Positions 18,243-26,082 are shown, numbered from the stretch's first letter. The stretch: DNA of 58,903 bases from Pseudomonas morbosilactucae (GCF_023241715.1 NZ_JALQCW010000086.1:1-58903); one strand, 5' to 3'. Notes: generated from the letters alone by a model not told the origin. Numbers and translations are program-made.

Positions 18243-18545
18243 ATGGGGGCTCTGACGAAAGCTGAAATGGCCGAACGTCTCTACGAAGAGCTGGGCCTGA
18301 ACAAACGTGAGGCCAAGGAATTGGTCGAACTTTTTTTTGAAGAAATCAGGCATGCTCTCGAAGATAACGAACAGGTCAAATTGTCCGGTTTCGGTAACTT
18401 CGACCTTCGGGATAAGCGTCAGCGGCCTGGCCGCAACCCGAAAACGGGAGAAGAAATCCCGATCACGGCTCGCCGTGTGGTCACCTTTCGTCCAGGGCAG
18501 AAGTTGAAGGCCCGAGTTGAGGCTTATGCTGGAACCAAGTCATAA
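18243..18545 (+). CDS. ihfA: Integration host factor alpha subunit
   Basis: 100 residues of the HU/IHF family, with the DNA-minor-groove arm containing RPGRNPKTGEEIPI. The N-terminus MGALTKAEMAERLYEELGLN is typical of Pseudomonas IHF-alpha. It bends DNA with IHF-beta, acting in transcription, phage integration and excision. It is co-transcribed with pheST and overlaps the next gene by 20 bases. Confidence 0.97.
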   Translation: MGALTKAEMAERLYEELGLNKREAKELVELFFEEIRHALEDNEQVKLSGFGNFDLRDKRQRPGRNPKTGEEIPITARRVVTFRPGQKLKARVEAYAGTKS

Positions 18546-18882
18546 CGACGAGCTGCCGGTTATTCCAGGCAAACGCTACTTCACCATTGGTGAAGTCAGC
18601 GAGCTCTGTGCGGTAAAACCGCATGTGCTGCGTTATTGGGAGCAGGAGTTTCCTCAACTCAACCCTGTGAAGCGCCGCGGAAATCGCCGGTATTATCAGC
18701 GCCAAGATGTGCTGATGATCCGGCAGATCCGCGCGCTGCTTTATGATCAGGGGTTCACCATCGGTGGCGCACGGTTGCGTCTCTCCGGTGATGAGGCCAA
18801 GGACGATACTACCCAGTACAAACAACTGATCCGTCAGATGATCTCCGAATTGGAGGACGTACTGGTGGTGCTGAAGAAGTGA
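18526..18882 (+). CDS. MerR-family transcriptional regulator
   Basis: 118 residues from the ATG at 18526, inside the end of ihfA. The winged-HTH of the MerR family is clear: FTIGEVSELCAVKPHVLRYWEQEF followed by RRYYQRQDVLMIRQIR. A short dimerisation helix at the C-terminus and no effector domain put it with the small MerR protein conserved downstream of ihfA in gamma-proteobacteria; its target is unknown. A TTG at 18517 is a poorer start. Confidence 0.9.
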   Translation: MLEPSHNDELPVIPGKRYFTIGEVSELCAVKPHVLRYWEQEFPQLNPVKRRGNRRYYQRQDVLMIRQIRALLYDQGFTIGGARLRLSGDEAKDDTTQYKQLIRQMISELEDVLVVLKK

Positions 18883-18971
18883 TGAAAGGTATTTAAATAC
18901 TTCCACATTTCAAAAGCTTGCGGTATATTCCTCAGCGCTTCGTAAGGAGCGATACAAGTTTCACGCCTAGT

Positions 18972-19048
18972 CGGGGCGTAGCGCAGTCCGGTAGCGCACT
19001 AGCATGGGGTGCTAGGGGTCGAGTGTTCGAATCACTCCGTCCCGACCA
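18972..19048 (+). tRNA. tRNA-Pro (GGG)
   Basis: A 77-base cloverleaf with encoded CCA. The acceptor stem CGGGGCG pairs with CGTCCCG, allowing one G-U pair. The anticodon arm is CTAGC-ATGGGGT-GCTAG, giving anticodon GGG, and the T loop is TTCGAAT. A TATATT box at 18924-18929 is a plausible -10. The 3' end borders the prophage integrase, so this gene is almost certainly the phage attachment site. Confidence 0.97.
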
Positions 19049-19074
19049 TATTTTCTGAGTAAAATCAGACACTT

Positions 19075-19101
19075 AAGCCGATCAGCTAGATCGGCTTTTT
19101 T
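19075..19101 (+). terminator. Rho-independent terminator after tRNA-Pro
   Basis: AAGCCGATC-AGCTA-GATCGGCTT followed by TTTT: a perfect nine-pair stem with a T-tract. It ends the tRNA transcript and, because integration has replaced what lies downstream, is probably phage DNA. Confidence 0.92.
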
Positions 19102-19137
19102 GTGCCTGCGCAAAACCCGCACAATACTGGCGCAAAA

Positions 19138-20253
19138 CTACCCGGTTATTTCGCTGATATTTAGGTCCGGAATCGCTTCGGACCAAATGATTTCCTCGTG
19201 GTCCCGTTGGTAGTTTTTGGTCATTCCCTCGCTCGCATGCCCCGCTATTTTCTGCCCATCCTTTCCGGCTTTCTTGTACAGGTGGAGTGACAGCGCTCGC
19301 ACTTCGTGGAAGCCCGGCATCTCTTCCTCCTTCCATCCTGCGTAGCATCCAGCCGCCTCCCTGGCTTCCTTGAATGCTCTCGTCAAATATCGCTCCTCGA
19401 TCTTGGTCCAGTGGTCCTTGGTCTGCGCCTGTTTTTGCTTGAGGCGTTCCGGCTTCCGATGTACCAGGTACGGTGAAACGATGTTGTCTCGGCATCTAGC
19501 GATCACTTCCTGCAGCTCGTCTGTCACCCGAAAGCGAATCCATGCTGCGTCACTAGACTTGGCCGTCTTCTTTTGTACGACGTACAGGAAGCCCTCCCTA
19601 ACGCCATCGAAGCGCATGTCGAGGATATCGGTGCGCCTTTGAGCCGTGATCAGCGCGAGATCAATAGCGTTTCGAAGCCAGGCCGGCGACTTTTCACGGA
19701 TGGCCTTCAGGCCTTCGACGGTATGCCGCTTACACTGTTTCTTCTCGATGCGATTGATCGTGCTCGCTGCCGGGTTGTCCGGGCAAAGTCCCTTGGCCGC
19801 GGCGTGGTTGAAGATATCGGTCAGCAAGGCGCGACACTGGTTCGCCGTGCGCGGGGTGAGCGCGTCCAGCATATCCGCGACCATACGGATTGAAATCTGG
19901 TCGACGGCCTTGCCCTCGAATTGTTTTCGGAAGCGTCGGAAATGCACCGCGTACAAGCTGAGGGTGCCTTTTGCCAGCTCCCGCGGCGGCAGAACCTGTT
20001 GCTCGTAAGTGTCGAGGAACGAGGCGAACGACTCAGATGATGCGGACATGACGGCGCCAACCAGGTCAGCGCCGCGCATGAACTCCAGATTCAACTGCTT
20101 GGCGGTATCGATCGCCTTAATGCGGTCGGCCCCGAACTGGAACCACTTGCCATCGGTAGGCCGCCGGTAGCGATATGTCGAGCGCCGCGAGTCGAAATAC
20201 AGGTTCTGCGGAAGGCTCTTGTTCGCCTTGTTGCGCGGCCGAGGGACCATCAT
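19138..20253 (-). CDS. int: Phage tyrosine integrase
   Basis: 371 residues. An N-terminal arm-type DNA-binding domain (about 1-70) and a core-binding domain (about 75-165) precede the catalytic domain. The catalytic set is complete: Arg206 in ITAQRRTD, His316 and Arg319 in HEVR, His339 in GHASEG, and nucleophile Tyr348 in TKNYQRD. It recombines attP with the tRNA-Pro attB. The start is coupled to the upstream excisionase by an ATGA overlap, with AAAGGAGCTGC as RBS. It looks intact although the prophage is not. Confidence 0.95.
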   Translation of the reverse strand: MMVPRPRNKANKSLPQNLYFDSRRSTYRYRRPTDGKWFQFGADRIKAIDTAKQLNLEFMRGADLVGAVMSASSESFASFLDTYEQQVLPPRELAKGTLSLYAVHFRRFRKQFEGKAVDQISIRMVADMLDALTPRTANQCRALLTDIFNHAAAKGLCPDNPAASTINRIEKKQCKRHTVEGLKAIREKSPAWLRNAIDLALITAQRRTDILDMRFDGVREGFLYVVQKKTAKSSDAAWIRFRVTDELQEVIARCRDNIVSPYLVHRKPERLKQKQAQTKDHWTKIEERYLTRAFKEAREAAGCYAGWKEEEMPGFHEVRALSLHLYKKAGKDGQKIAGHASEGMTKNYQRDHEEIIWSEAIPDLNISEITG

Positions 20254-20462
20254 GCAGCTCCTTTCAATACCATTGCGACCAGTTCGTTGCCGGCGGACTT
20301 GCTGAAGGCGGTCCAGTCAACGTACCAGAGCTTGCCGATTTGCTCGCCAGGGATGTAGCCGTTGCGAATGTGGTTGCGGATTGCCTGAGGGCACTGGGGG
20401 GTTCCGTTTTCTCCCCAGCGGCGCCGCTGAAATTCGCTGATTTTTATCAGTTCTCGTCTCAT
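20250..20462 (-). CDS. Phage excisionase-like protein
   Basis: A 70-residue basic protein beginning MRRELIKISEFQRRRWGE, with a helix-turn-wing pattern (PQAIRNHIRNGYIPGEQIGK) typical of MerR-like excisionases. It should bind the attachment-site arms and direct the integrase to excision. It overlaps the integrase start by four bases, which matches the usual xis-int arrangement. Call rests on size, fold pattern and position. Confidence 0.75.
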   Translation of the reverse strand: MRRELIKISEFQRRRWGENGTPQCPQAIRNHIRNGYIPGEQIGKLWYVDWTAFSKSAGNELVAMVLKGAA

Positions 20463-20524
20463 TGATATGCCTCTATCCCGCCCGCCATTGCCGGCAGGCT
20501 GTTCAGGTTTTTGAGTGGGGTGTT

Positions 20525-21652
20525 TCAGATGGTGCTGATTGTCGCCGGCGTTGCGCCGTGGGCTTGTTTTGAATAGGCGCAGTCATGGAACACGTCCATC
20601 TGGGCGGCACCATCAAGCCATGCTGCTTCGATCCTTTGTTCAGCCATAGAGGCATACTCAGGGTTGAGTTCGCACAGGATCGATTTTCGACCCTCTTGCA
20701 TAGCCACGACTGCGGTGGTGCCCGCTCCACCAAATGGGTCGAGCACGATACCGCCCCGGGGCGCGCCTGCCAGGATGCATGGGCGAATTAGATCAGGTGG
20801 GAAGGTGGCGAAGTGGGCGCCCTTGAAACCTTGCGTCGGCACCGTCCAAACACTGCGTTTGTTACGAGTATCCAAGGGCCAGGCACTTTCCTCTCGACCA
20901 GGCCGGTGTGTTCCCAGTGACTGCCCAGGGATAGGCTGTTCACGCTTTGAATCATCACGCTTGAAACTGTCCCGCTTGCCGCGCACTGCTTTCATTGGGC
21001 CGTTTGACTTTCCGGGCACTCGATCACTGCCGCGCTGTTGCTCGAGATCCTGAGACATTCGGGTGATCGTACTAGGCGCAACAGGCTCCTTGATCGCATC
21101 CTGGTCATAGTAATAGCGTGGTGACTTGCTCAACAGAAACAGGTACTCGTGCGACTTTGTGCACCGATCCCTGGTGGATTCAGGCATGGGGTTTGGCTTA
21201 TGCCAAATGATGTCCTGGCGCAGGTACCAGCCATCATCCTGAAGGGCGAAGGCGAGACGCCAGGGGATGCCCATCAAGTCCTTCTGTTTGAGTCCTGTCG
21301 GTGGCGCCTTTCTCTTGCCACGCAATACCGCTCCGCGTGTAGCCTGAGAAACCATGTCGTGCTTGCCTGCTGAACCACCAGGTGCGTAGCCGCCTGCGAT
21401 TGATGCGTAGGTGTCACCCATGTTTACCCAGGCGGTGCCGTCGTCGCGCAGTACTCGGCGTACTTCGCGGAACACCTCGACCAGTCGAGCGATGAATTCA
21501 GCCGGCGTTTCCTCCAGGCCGATCTGTCCAGCCACACCGTAATCCCTCAGTCCGAAGTAAGGCGGGCTGGTCACACACATCTGAACTGATTTATCCGGCA
21601 GGGTGCGCATCATGTCGATGCAGTCCCCAACTAGCACCTGGTGCTGTTTCAT
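20525..21652 (-). CDS. Orphan phage DNA methyltransferase
   Basis: 375 residues from the ATG at 21652. Motif IV is TSPPY at 28-32 and motif I is DPFGGAGTT near 305-313, so motif IV precedes motif I as in the beta class. SPPY is more common in N4-cytosine than N6-adenine enzymes, but the modified base cannot be decided. A variable middle region (about 190-280) probably holds target recognition. No restriction gene accompanies it, so it is probably an anti-restriction or regulatory methylase. It sits in an ATGA-coupled chain with the two genes before it. Confidence 0.9.
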   Translation of the reverse strand: MKQHQVLVGDCIDMMRTLPDKSVQMCVTSPPYFGLRDYGVAGQIGLEETPAEFIARLVEVFREVRRVLRDDGTAWVNMGDTYASIAGGYAPGGSAGKHDMVSQATRGAVLRGKRKAPPTGLKQKDLMGIPWRLAFALQDDGWYLRQDIIWHKPNPMPESTRDRCTKSHEYLFLLSKSPRYYYDQDAIKEPVAPSTITRMSQDLEQQRGSDRVPGKSNGPMKAVRGKRDSFKRDDSKREQPIPGQSLGTHRPGREESAWPLDTRNKRSVWTVPTQGFKGAHFATFPPDLIRPCILAGAPRGGIVLDPFGGAGTTAVVAMQEGRKSILCELNPEYASMAEQRIEAAWLDGAAQMDVFHDCAYSKQAHGATPATISTI

Positions 21653-21705
21653 GGCCTTGGCCCCGTGTAGATGAAGACGTAGGCGAACCAGAGGGTGGCG
21701 ATCAT
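21649..21705 (-). CDS. 18-residue hydrophobic micro-ORF
   Basis: A tiny ORF linking the NinX-like gene to the methylase. Its ATG overlaps the NinX stop and its TGA overlaps the methylase start, both as ATGA. The peptide (MIATLWFAYVFIYTGPRP) is hydrophobic enough to span a membrane. It may be a real micro-protein or only a coupling device. No RBS of its own is clear. Confidence 0.35.
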   Translation of the reverse strand: MIATLWFAYVFIYTGPRP

Positions 21706-22091
21706 GAGCGCCTCCCAATTTCAGCAGCTGCCTCGACAATTGCGCGGCGCGTTGCACCGAAAGGATCGGCGTGGTGATACATGGTGTGCTCACCAAAGCG
21801 CTCAGCACCCACGTAGGTGTAAGGTCCGGTGTCGCCGTCGAACGGCTCGACGATGTGGATTGCGACACCCAGGCGCTCCATGCGCCCCATGACCACCGCC
21901 AAGCGCAGCGCATCCCCGTCGTTGATGAGCGGGTTCCAGTGGCCACGGATGCCGGACTTGCCAGCCAGCCGGAAAGGCCACTTTGGATCGCTGCAGGTGC
22001 ACGGTTCGATATCGATGCGGGCGGAGTGCGCGGCCTGAATGAGTAGGTTGCGGTCAACTGCAGCCAAGTCGTGTTTGTTTTCTTCGGGCAT
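21702..22091 (-). CDS. NinX-like phage protein (DUF2591)
   Basis: 129 residues. The segment HWNPLINDGDALRLAVVMG matches my memory of the DUF2591/NinX family of lambdoid phages, and the C-terminus (HHADPFGATRRAIVEAAAEIG) also fits. In phage P22 the ninX gene lies in the nin early region; its function is unknown. It is the first gene of the coupled chain into the methylase. Confidence 0.75.
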   Translation of the reverse strand: MPEENKHDLAAVDRNLLIQAAHSARIDIEPCTCSDPKWPFRLAGKSGIRGHWNPLINDGDALRLAVVMGRMERLGVAIHIVEPFDGDTGPYTYVGAERFGEHTMYHHADPFGATRRAIVEAAAEIGRRS

Positions 22092-22214
22092 GACTTCGTC
22101 CTTGCCGCTATAGCGGCTGACTTTGAGGGGGAAGGGGGGGGGCTAGCGTTTTGATTAATTTGAATGCGGGCGCTGCGCTCAGGCAAAGTGCCTGCACTGA
22201 ATTGGAGCTTTGAT

Positions 22215-22835
22215 ATGCAATGGAATAGGCTTGTTGAGCGAACCGTGTGGGCGCTGTGGCTCTTGATTTTCGGAGGGGCAGCGCTTTGGGTTTTTGTTGG
22301 GTCTATCGGGTATTTCACCAAAACTGGATGGCTGCCAAAAGATGTAGCGGCGTGGGTCCAGGCGGTTGGTGCTATTGCTTCGATATGGGCTGCATTTCTG
22401 ATCGGAAACAGACAGATTCGTGAGCAGAATCGAATCAGAAGAGAAGAACAGAGGGCTCGTTTATTGGCCTTTTATTCGGTTGTAAGAAATGCCGCTCAAA
22501 ACTCATTAGCATTTGAGTCGCTTTTGACCTCGGATAACTCCCTGGCGGCAGTTCAAGAAAACTGGCAATTAATGTTTTCTCAGATGTTCAAGGTTTCACA
22601 GCGCGCTTTGAGCCAGTTGCCGTCACATGAACTGGGGAACTACGACCTAGTGGAAAGCTTTCACTCTATTGCAGGAAGCATCGACACCCTAGTTGCTGCG
22701 GTGGATAGCTCCTTATTCAGCACGGCATTTCAGCAGCAGGAATTCATTTTTTTGCGCCAAAACGCACTTATCCATTGCAGAGTTTGCAGGTTGGGCTGGG
22801 AGAGATTTGAGCAGGCTTGCAGGGAGCAAAATTAG
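22215..22835 (+). CDS. Rightward membrane protein, copy 1 of a paralogous pair
   Basis: 206 residues from the ATG at 22215 (RBS TTGGAGC). A transmembrane segment at about 10-35 is followed by a second at about 45-65 with the motif AAWVQAVGAIASIWAAF, then a basic stretch and a helical cytoplasmic domain. It is homologous to the gene at 26444: both share WVQAVG(A/S)IA, QLP(S/A)HE and a late (Q/L)EF segment in the same order. It runs against the leftward early operon and is AT-richer than the chromosome. Function unknown; a lysogenic exclusion role is inference. Confidence 0.8.
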   Translation: MQWNRLVERTVWALWLLIFGGAALWVFVGSIGYFTKTGWLPKDVAAWVQAVGAIASIWAAFLIGNRQIREQNRIRREEQRARLLAFYSVVRNAAQNSLAFESLLTSDNSLAAVQENWQLMFSQMFKVSQRALSQLPSHELGNYDLVESFHSIAGSIDTLVAAVDSSLFSTAFQQQEFIFLRQNALIHCRVCRLGWERFEQACREQN

Positions 22836-22870
22836 TTAGGAAGGTACTAACTGAATGTTCACTAATTGGT

Positions 22871-22940
22871 TCTCGCCAACTGGCGTGATTCGTTGATATG
22901 GGGTATTACGGGTGACCGGCATGGAGCCGGATCAAGGAGA
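22871..22940 (+). repeat. Linker repeat, copy A
   Basis: Contains TCTCGCCAACTGGCGTGATT, then GTTGATATGGGGTATTAC, then CCGGC-ATGGA-GCCGG (a five-pair hairpin) and an AAGGAGA ribosome-binding site that serves the gene at 22947. Related copies lie at 23828, 25008, 25992, 27012 and 28759. Confidence 0.85.
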
Positions 22941-22946
22941 GAACAG

Positions 22947-23144
22947 ATGTCTAATCAAGCGCAAATCGACGCAATTGAGCAACTGCTATTGGCCTTCCTA
23001 AAATCCAGACAGTTTAAAGTGGATACGGAGTTGGCTTTCGAAAAAGCCAGCTCGGCGCTCATGGGAAGCGACGGCCCGCCCGGCACTATCGAAAAGACAC
23101 AGGCTGTTAATTACCTGGCCCATCTAAAGCTGCAACTCAAGTAA
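22947..23144 (+). CDS. Small rightward phage protein
   Basis: 65 residues from the ATG at 22947, seven bases after AAGGAGAG in linker copy A. The protein is soluble and largely helical (MSNQAQIDAIEQLLLAFLKS, later KTQAVNYLAHLKLQLK). I do not recognise a family. An in-frame upstream ATG at 22866 would translate the linker and is rejected. Confidence 0.65.
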   Translation: MSNQAQIDAIEQLLLAFLKSRQFKVDTELAFEKASSALMGSDGPPGTIEKTQAVNYLAHLKLQLK

Positions 23145-23190
23145 GTAGCCTTGTGCCGCCACATCCGCTGTATGCGGCACATCTATGGTT

Positions 23191-23345
23191 TCAGCCACTA
23201 TTCCGTGACTTGTTACACTGGTCGCATACGGCGTCGAGGTCGAGCGCCTGCATGGGGCGCCCGTGGATCTTGGTCTTGCGGCGAAGGCCGGGAAGTTGAG
23301 GTCTGGCAGGTCGGTCATGGGGCCGCTGAGGTAGATACGCTTCAT
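23191..23345 (-). pseudogene. Deletion scar: DUF4406 N-terminus joined to a zinc-ribbon tail
   Basis: The ATG at 23345 begins MKRIYLSGPMTDLPDLNFPA, the start of a DUF4406 protein (a nucleoside 2-deoxyribosyltransferase-like phage family usually about 100 residues). After about 21 residues the similarity stops. In the next frame, from about 23280, the DNA encodes KIHGRPMQALDLDAVCDQC and ends at 23191, which looks like the tail of another small phage protein with a CxxC. The frames do not match, so a deletion has fused two gene fragments. The open frame continues to 23124 but carries nothing recognisable. Confidence 0.7.
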
Positions 23346-23779
23346 GCGGCCTCCTTTTGCTCTGCCGGTTTGCGGATTAATCCCAGGCGAACGCCTTCAT
23401 CGCGGACAATCAAAATGTCATCGCCATAGCCCCATGGATTCTCGAAGCCGTTATCCATAGTTGGCTGAAAGTACCCGTAGCGCATCGTCGAGCCGTTGAG
23501 GACGAATGCACCGATAGATCCTGCCAGGCTCTTGAGTGTGCCGCCGTGCGAGAAGCCATCCCACTGATCTTCCTTCGCAACGTTGATGCGGGCGCCGGTG
23601 CAGTCATCGAACAGCCAGACGATGTTGCGGCGGGCGTTGAGAGTGAGATACGCGTCGTGGCCTGCGCCTTTGTTTCGGAAGAAGAACCGCCCGCAATCGG
23701 CAATCACCTGGATGAACTCATTGGCGGCGATGATCCGATCCAAGCGCTGCTGGCCGATGGTTTTGTTTTCTGTAGGCAT
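23342..23779 (-). CDS. Phage hypothetical protein
   Basis: 145 residues from the ATG at 23779, preceded by AAGGACTCCCC. The protein is soluble, with aromatic-rich beta segments (CGRFFFRNKGAGHDAYLTL, NIVWLFDDCTGARINV, TMRYGYFQPTMDNGFENPWG). It resembles small early proteins of Pseudomonas phages; I know no function. Its stop overlaps the start of the DUF4406 fragment by four bases. Confidence 0.7.
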   Translation of the reverse strand: MPTENKTIGQQRLDRIIAANEFIQVIADCGRFFFRNKGAGHDAYLTLNARRNIVWLFDDCTGARINVAKEDQWDGFSHGGTLKSLAGSIGAFVLNGSTMRYGYFQPTMDNGFENPWGYGDDILIVRDEGVRLGLIRKPAEQKEAA

Positions 23780-23827
23780 GGGGAGTCCTTGCCGGGCCAT
23801 GCCCGGGCGGTGGAGTTAAAAGTAGTT

Positions 23828-23868
23828 TTGGGGTATTACAGTAGGCAGGCATGATGCCGATAAGGGAG
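23828..23868 (+). repeat. Linker repeat, copy B
   Basis: TTGGGGTATTACAG followed by GGCATGATGCC (imperfect version of the hairpin) and AAGGGAGCC, which is the RBS for the TTG start at 23876. It separates divergent genes at 23779 (leftward) and 23876 (rightward). Confidence 0.75.
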
Positions 23869-23875
23869 CCAACCA

Positions 23876-24580
23876 TTGGGCAGTGCAAACAAATCCAGTT
23901 ACGACTTGTCAGGATTTTTTTCGGATGTAAAAGCGGTGTGGGAGTGGTTTGAGCACTTATTTGCTGCGATATGGGGTGGGCTCGGCTGGCCGCACGCTAC
24001 TTTGATAATGTTTATTGTAGGCATCTGTTTCTTTAGGAGAGAGATAAAAAACATTATTCCGAGAATTAAGAGGGTAGGTGCTAGCGGCGTTGAGGTTGAT
24101 CCGCAGCCGCCTCTCGCGCAGCCCGTGGCAAGGAGTGAAGTTCAACTTCAGTCTCCTCATGGACAAGATTATCCCGGTACCTTTTCGATTGCTTTAGGCC
24201 TTGTCCAAGGCGAAATCGCCAACAAAAACCCAAATGAACAAATTCAATATCTCGTAGCCACCGATGCGGGATGGCGCGTACTTTGGCTTTTCGAGAACAC
24301 TTACGCTTTTATTTTTGGGGGGCAAATACAGCTGTTGCAACTGCTAAATCAGCGCGGCATAACAGGTCTACCACTTGCCGAAGCTGTACGGGAATGGGAT
24401 GCCTACAAAGAGCGATTCAAGCCGAACCTTGATGAGTGGCAAATGAAGCCGTTCTTAGATTTCCTGATTGCTCGTGAGCTTATAACGCTTAACGACGACA
24501 CTTTTTTTATCGCGCCAAGAGGTAGAGAGTTCCTAACTTGGATGGTGAAAAATGGCCGTTCCCCTGTCCGGCCCTGGTAA
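23876..24580 (+). CDS. Rightward membrane-anchored protein (TTG start)
   Basis: 234 residues from a TTG with AGGGAG seven bases upstream. One strong transmembrane segment (ATLIMFIVGICFF, about residues 42-55) follows a short aromatic N-terminus. A basic juxtamembrane stretch and a motif VGASGVEVDPQPP come next, then a helical domain, and a C-terminal part (FLDFLIARELITLNDDTFFIAP) resembling a small winged-helix. The gene is AT-richer than its surroundings and points against early transcription, so it is probably expressed from the prophage. Membrane-anchored sensor or exclusion protein is a guess. Confidence 0.75.
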   Translation: MGSANKSSYDLSGFFSDVKAVWEWFEHLFAAIWGGLGWPHATLIMFIVGICFFRREIKNIIPRIKRVGASGVEVDPQPPLAQPVARSEVQLQSPHGQDYPGTFSIALGLVQGEIANKNPNEQIQYLVATDAGWRVLWLFENTYAFIFGGQIQLLQLLNQRGITGLPLAEAVREWDAYKERFKPNLDEWQMKPFLDFLIARELITLNDDTFFIAPRGREFLTWMVKNGRSPVRPW

Positions 24581-24590
24581 ACATATTGAG

Positions 24591-24983
24591 TCAGGCTACC
24601 GACTGAGACTCTTGCTTCGACGGCCATGCAGAAAAGCCAACCTTTGGCGCCTTCGTCTTCGGGTTGATGATCGGCTTTCCTTTGGCGTCCACCAGCACTG
24701 CCTTGGCCCTGATCTGCATGTCGCGGCATCTCAGCGTCTTGCGTGCCAGTTCAATGAATTGCTCGGCGTACTGCGGCGCGTCGAAGAGTGGTGAGAGCTG
24801 GCGGACCGTACACCCCCCCATGATCTTCTCGGTGCGTTTGGCGACCAGCTCCAGCCATTCGGCCTCAGGGATCGGCTCGACGCCGCCGGTAGCCTTGGCG
24901 TTCTTCCTTGTGCCAGCCGTCTTCTTGCGGGCCTCGGTCTTGGCCACATCGATGGTCATTCCAAGCACTGCGAATGTGCTCAT
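24591..24983 (-). CDS. Phage hypothetical protein
   Basis: 130 residues. A basic, Lys/Thr/Ala-rich N-terminal part (about 15-35, EARKKTAGTRKNAKATGG) precedes a helical centre with the conserved-looking CTVRQLSPLFDAPQYAEQFI, and a Lys/Pro-rich tail. No membrane segment. The ATG at 24983 has GGAGATAACTC as RBS, a leader shared with other leftward genes here. I know no function; it resembles small Pseudomonas phage early proteins. Confidence 0.7.
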   Translation of the reverse strand: MSTFAVLGMTIDVAKTEARKKTAGTRKNAKATGGVEPIPEAEWLELVAKRTEKIMGGCTVRQLSPLFDAPQYAEQFIELARKTLRCRDMQIRAKAVLVDAKGKPIINPKTKAPKVGFSAWPSKQESQSVA

Positions 24984-25007
24984 GAGTTATCTCCGTGCAG
25001 CCTCTGG

Positions 25008-25080
25008 CCTCGCCAGGGTGGCGTGATTGGGTGAAGTGGAGTATCTGTGTTGGGCCCGGCATGGAGCCGGCTCACAGGAA
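25008..25080 (+). repeat. Linker repeat, copy C
   Basis: CCTCGCCAGGGTGGCGTGATT, then GTGGAGTATCTG, then CCCGGC-ATGGA-GCCGG. It separates the divergent genes starting at 24983 and 25092. More diverged than copies A, D and F. Confidence 0.75.
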
Positions 25081-25091
25081 GAGAAAGACTT

Positions 25092-25304
25092 ATGGAACTG
25101 ATTGATAACCCGTACTGGCAAGCCCTCGGCGCAGTTGTCGCCGAGTTGAATGAAATGGGGGTCGATATTGACGACTTGCAGCGTCGGGTTTCAGACGGCC
25201 TAAAAAACGGAAGGGTTTACGCTTGTCACGATAAATCGCGGGCTCTCGCCGGAGTTGAGGCACTGAATGCATCGATTGCTGCGTTTCGCCTCATCGACTG
25301 CTGA
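25092..25304 (+). CDS. Small rightward phage protein
   Basis: 70 residues from the ATG at 25092, after linker copy C. The sequence is soluble and helical: MELIDNPYWQALGAVVAELN, then a region rich in charged residues, then GVEALNASIAAFRLIDC. No family is recognised. The upstream ATG at 25047 lies in the linker and is rejected. Confidence 0.6.
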   Translation: MELIDNPYWQALGAVVAELNEMGVDIDDLQRRVSDGLKNGRVYACHDKSRALAGVEALNASIAAFRLIDC

Positions 25305-25341
25305 GCCTTGAGTACAAAGCAGCGCAATAGGTGAGGGCGGG

Positions 25342-25974
25342 TCAGGGAGTGTTGCTTGTTCCGCAGTTCCGGCAGTCTTCCCTGTAGCGCTGTGCGTCGC
25401 TGATGAACCGGCCGCAGCCATCGCAATTGAACATCATCATGCGAGGCTTCTGCGGCTTGGCCAGCTTGATTCCGGTGCCGCGCAGGGCTTCTTTGATATT
25501 CACGTCGTCACGCTCAACAAGGCGCCTGGAGTGGGAATCGATGTACGGTTTTGGCCAGACGACGGCGCCGGAACTGCCGAGCTTGCCTATCCAGGTCACG
25601 GTGTGAGATCTCGACACCACCACAGCCTTGCAAAGGTCGCTTGTAAAAACGCCATCTTCGCAAAGCCAGATCAGGTTGTTGCCGTTCCAGCATTGCGGCT
25701 TCTGAATGTAGAACTCGGCCGCATCAGGATGCTGGTCAAGCGCCTCGCTCAGCGTCACGTACTGGCAGTCAACGCCGACGCGTGCCCGCGCATCGACGTA
25801 GGTCTTGGGCCACGGGATGTCTGTGTCACGGTGATCGCAGGCGCCTTCCTTGGTGAAGACTTGGGCCTTGGCCAGATCGGTGACATATCCAGAGCCACCA
25901 AAACCCCAGAACGACAACCCATCGCCGACTTAGGCGTGACTGCGGCTGTCTTGCAGGTAGAACTGATCGTCCAT
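25342..25974 (-). pseudogene. Tandem-module zinc-ribbon phage protein broken by a stop
   Basis: The natural start is the ATG at 25974 (RBS GGAGATCAGCC), giving MDDQFYLQDSRSHA and then an in-frame TAA at codon 15. The same frame continues VGDGLSFWGFGG to 25342, 191 codons from a TTG at 25917. The remainder contains two copies of a module (WxxxG...TDLxKA...WPKxYxDxxAR...EAL) at about 1-60 and 75-145, and a C-terminal CxxC...CxxC zinc ribbon (CDGCGRF, CRNCGTS). It is paralogous to 30408-30926. Reinitiation at TTG is possible, so a shortened product may still be made. Confidence 0.75.
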
Positions 25975-25991
25975 GGCTGATCTCCAATGTA

Positions 25992-26076
25992 GGCGCTGCC
26001 CTCCGGAGTCCGGTGGTGGCAATTTGGTTTGGGGCGAGGTATTACGGGTGACCGGCATGGGGCCGGATCAAGGAGA
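25992..26076 (+). repeat. Linker repeat, copy D
   Basis: GGCGCTGCCCTCCGG, GTGGTGGCAATTTGGTTTGG, GGTATTACGGGTGACCGGC and the hairpin CCGGC-ATGGG-GCCGG, ending AAGGAGA. Nearly identical to copy F over most of its length, including the part that serves the leftward gene. It separates divergent starts at 25974 and 26083. Confidence 0.85.
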
Positions 26077-26082
26077 AAAACG

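Noticed and set aside
19108..19137. Twofold GCGCAAAAC repeat beside the integrase as arm-type sites
   Set aside because: Only two short copies are seen and nothing shows that Int binds them; too weak to list as a feature.
20525..22321. A 598-residue start for the methylase
   Set aside because: The first about 220 residues are read from the NinX-like gene out of frame; the ATG at 21652 sits in an ATGA overlap and gives the family start.
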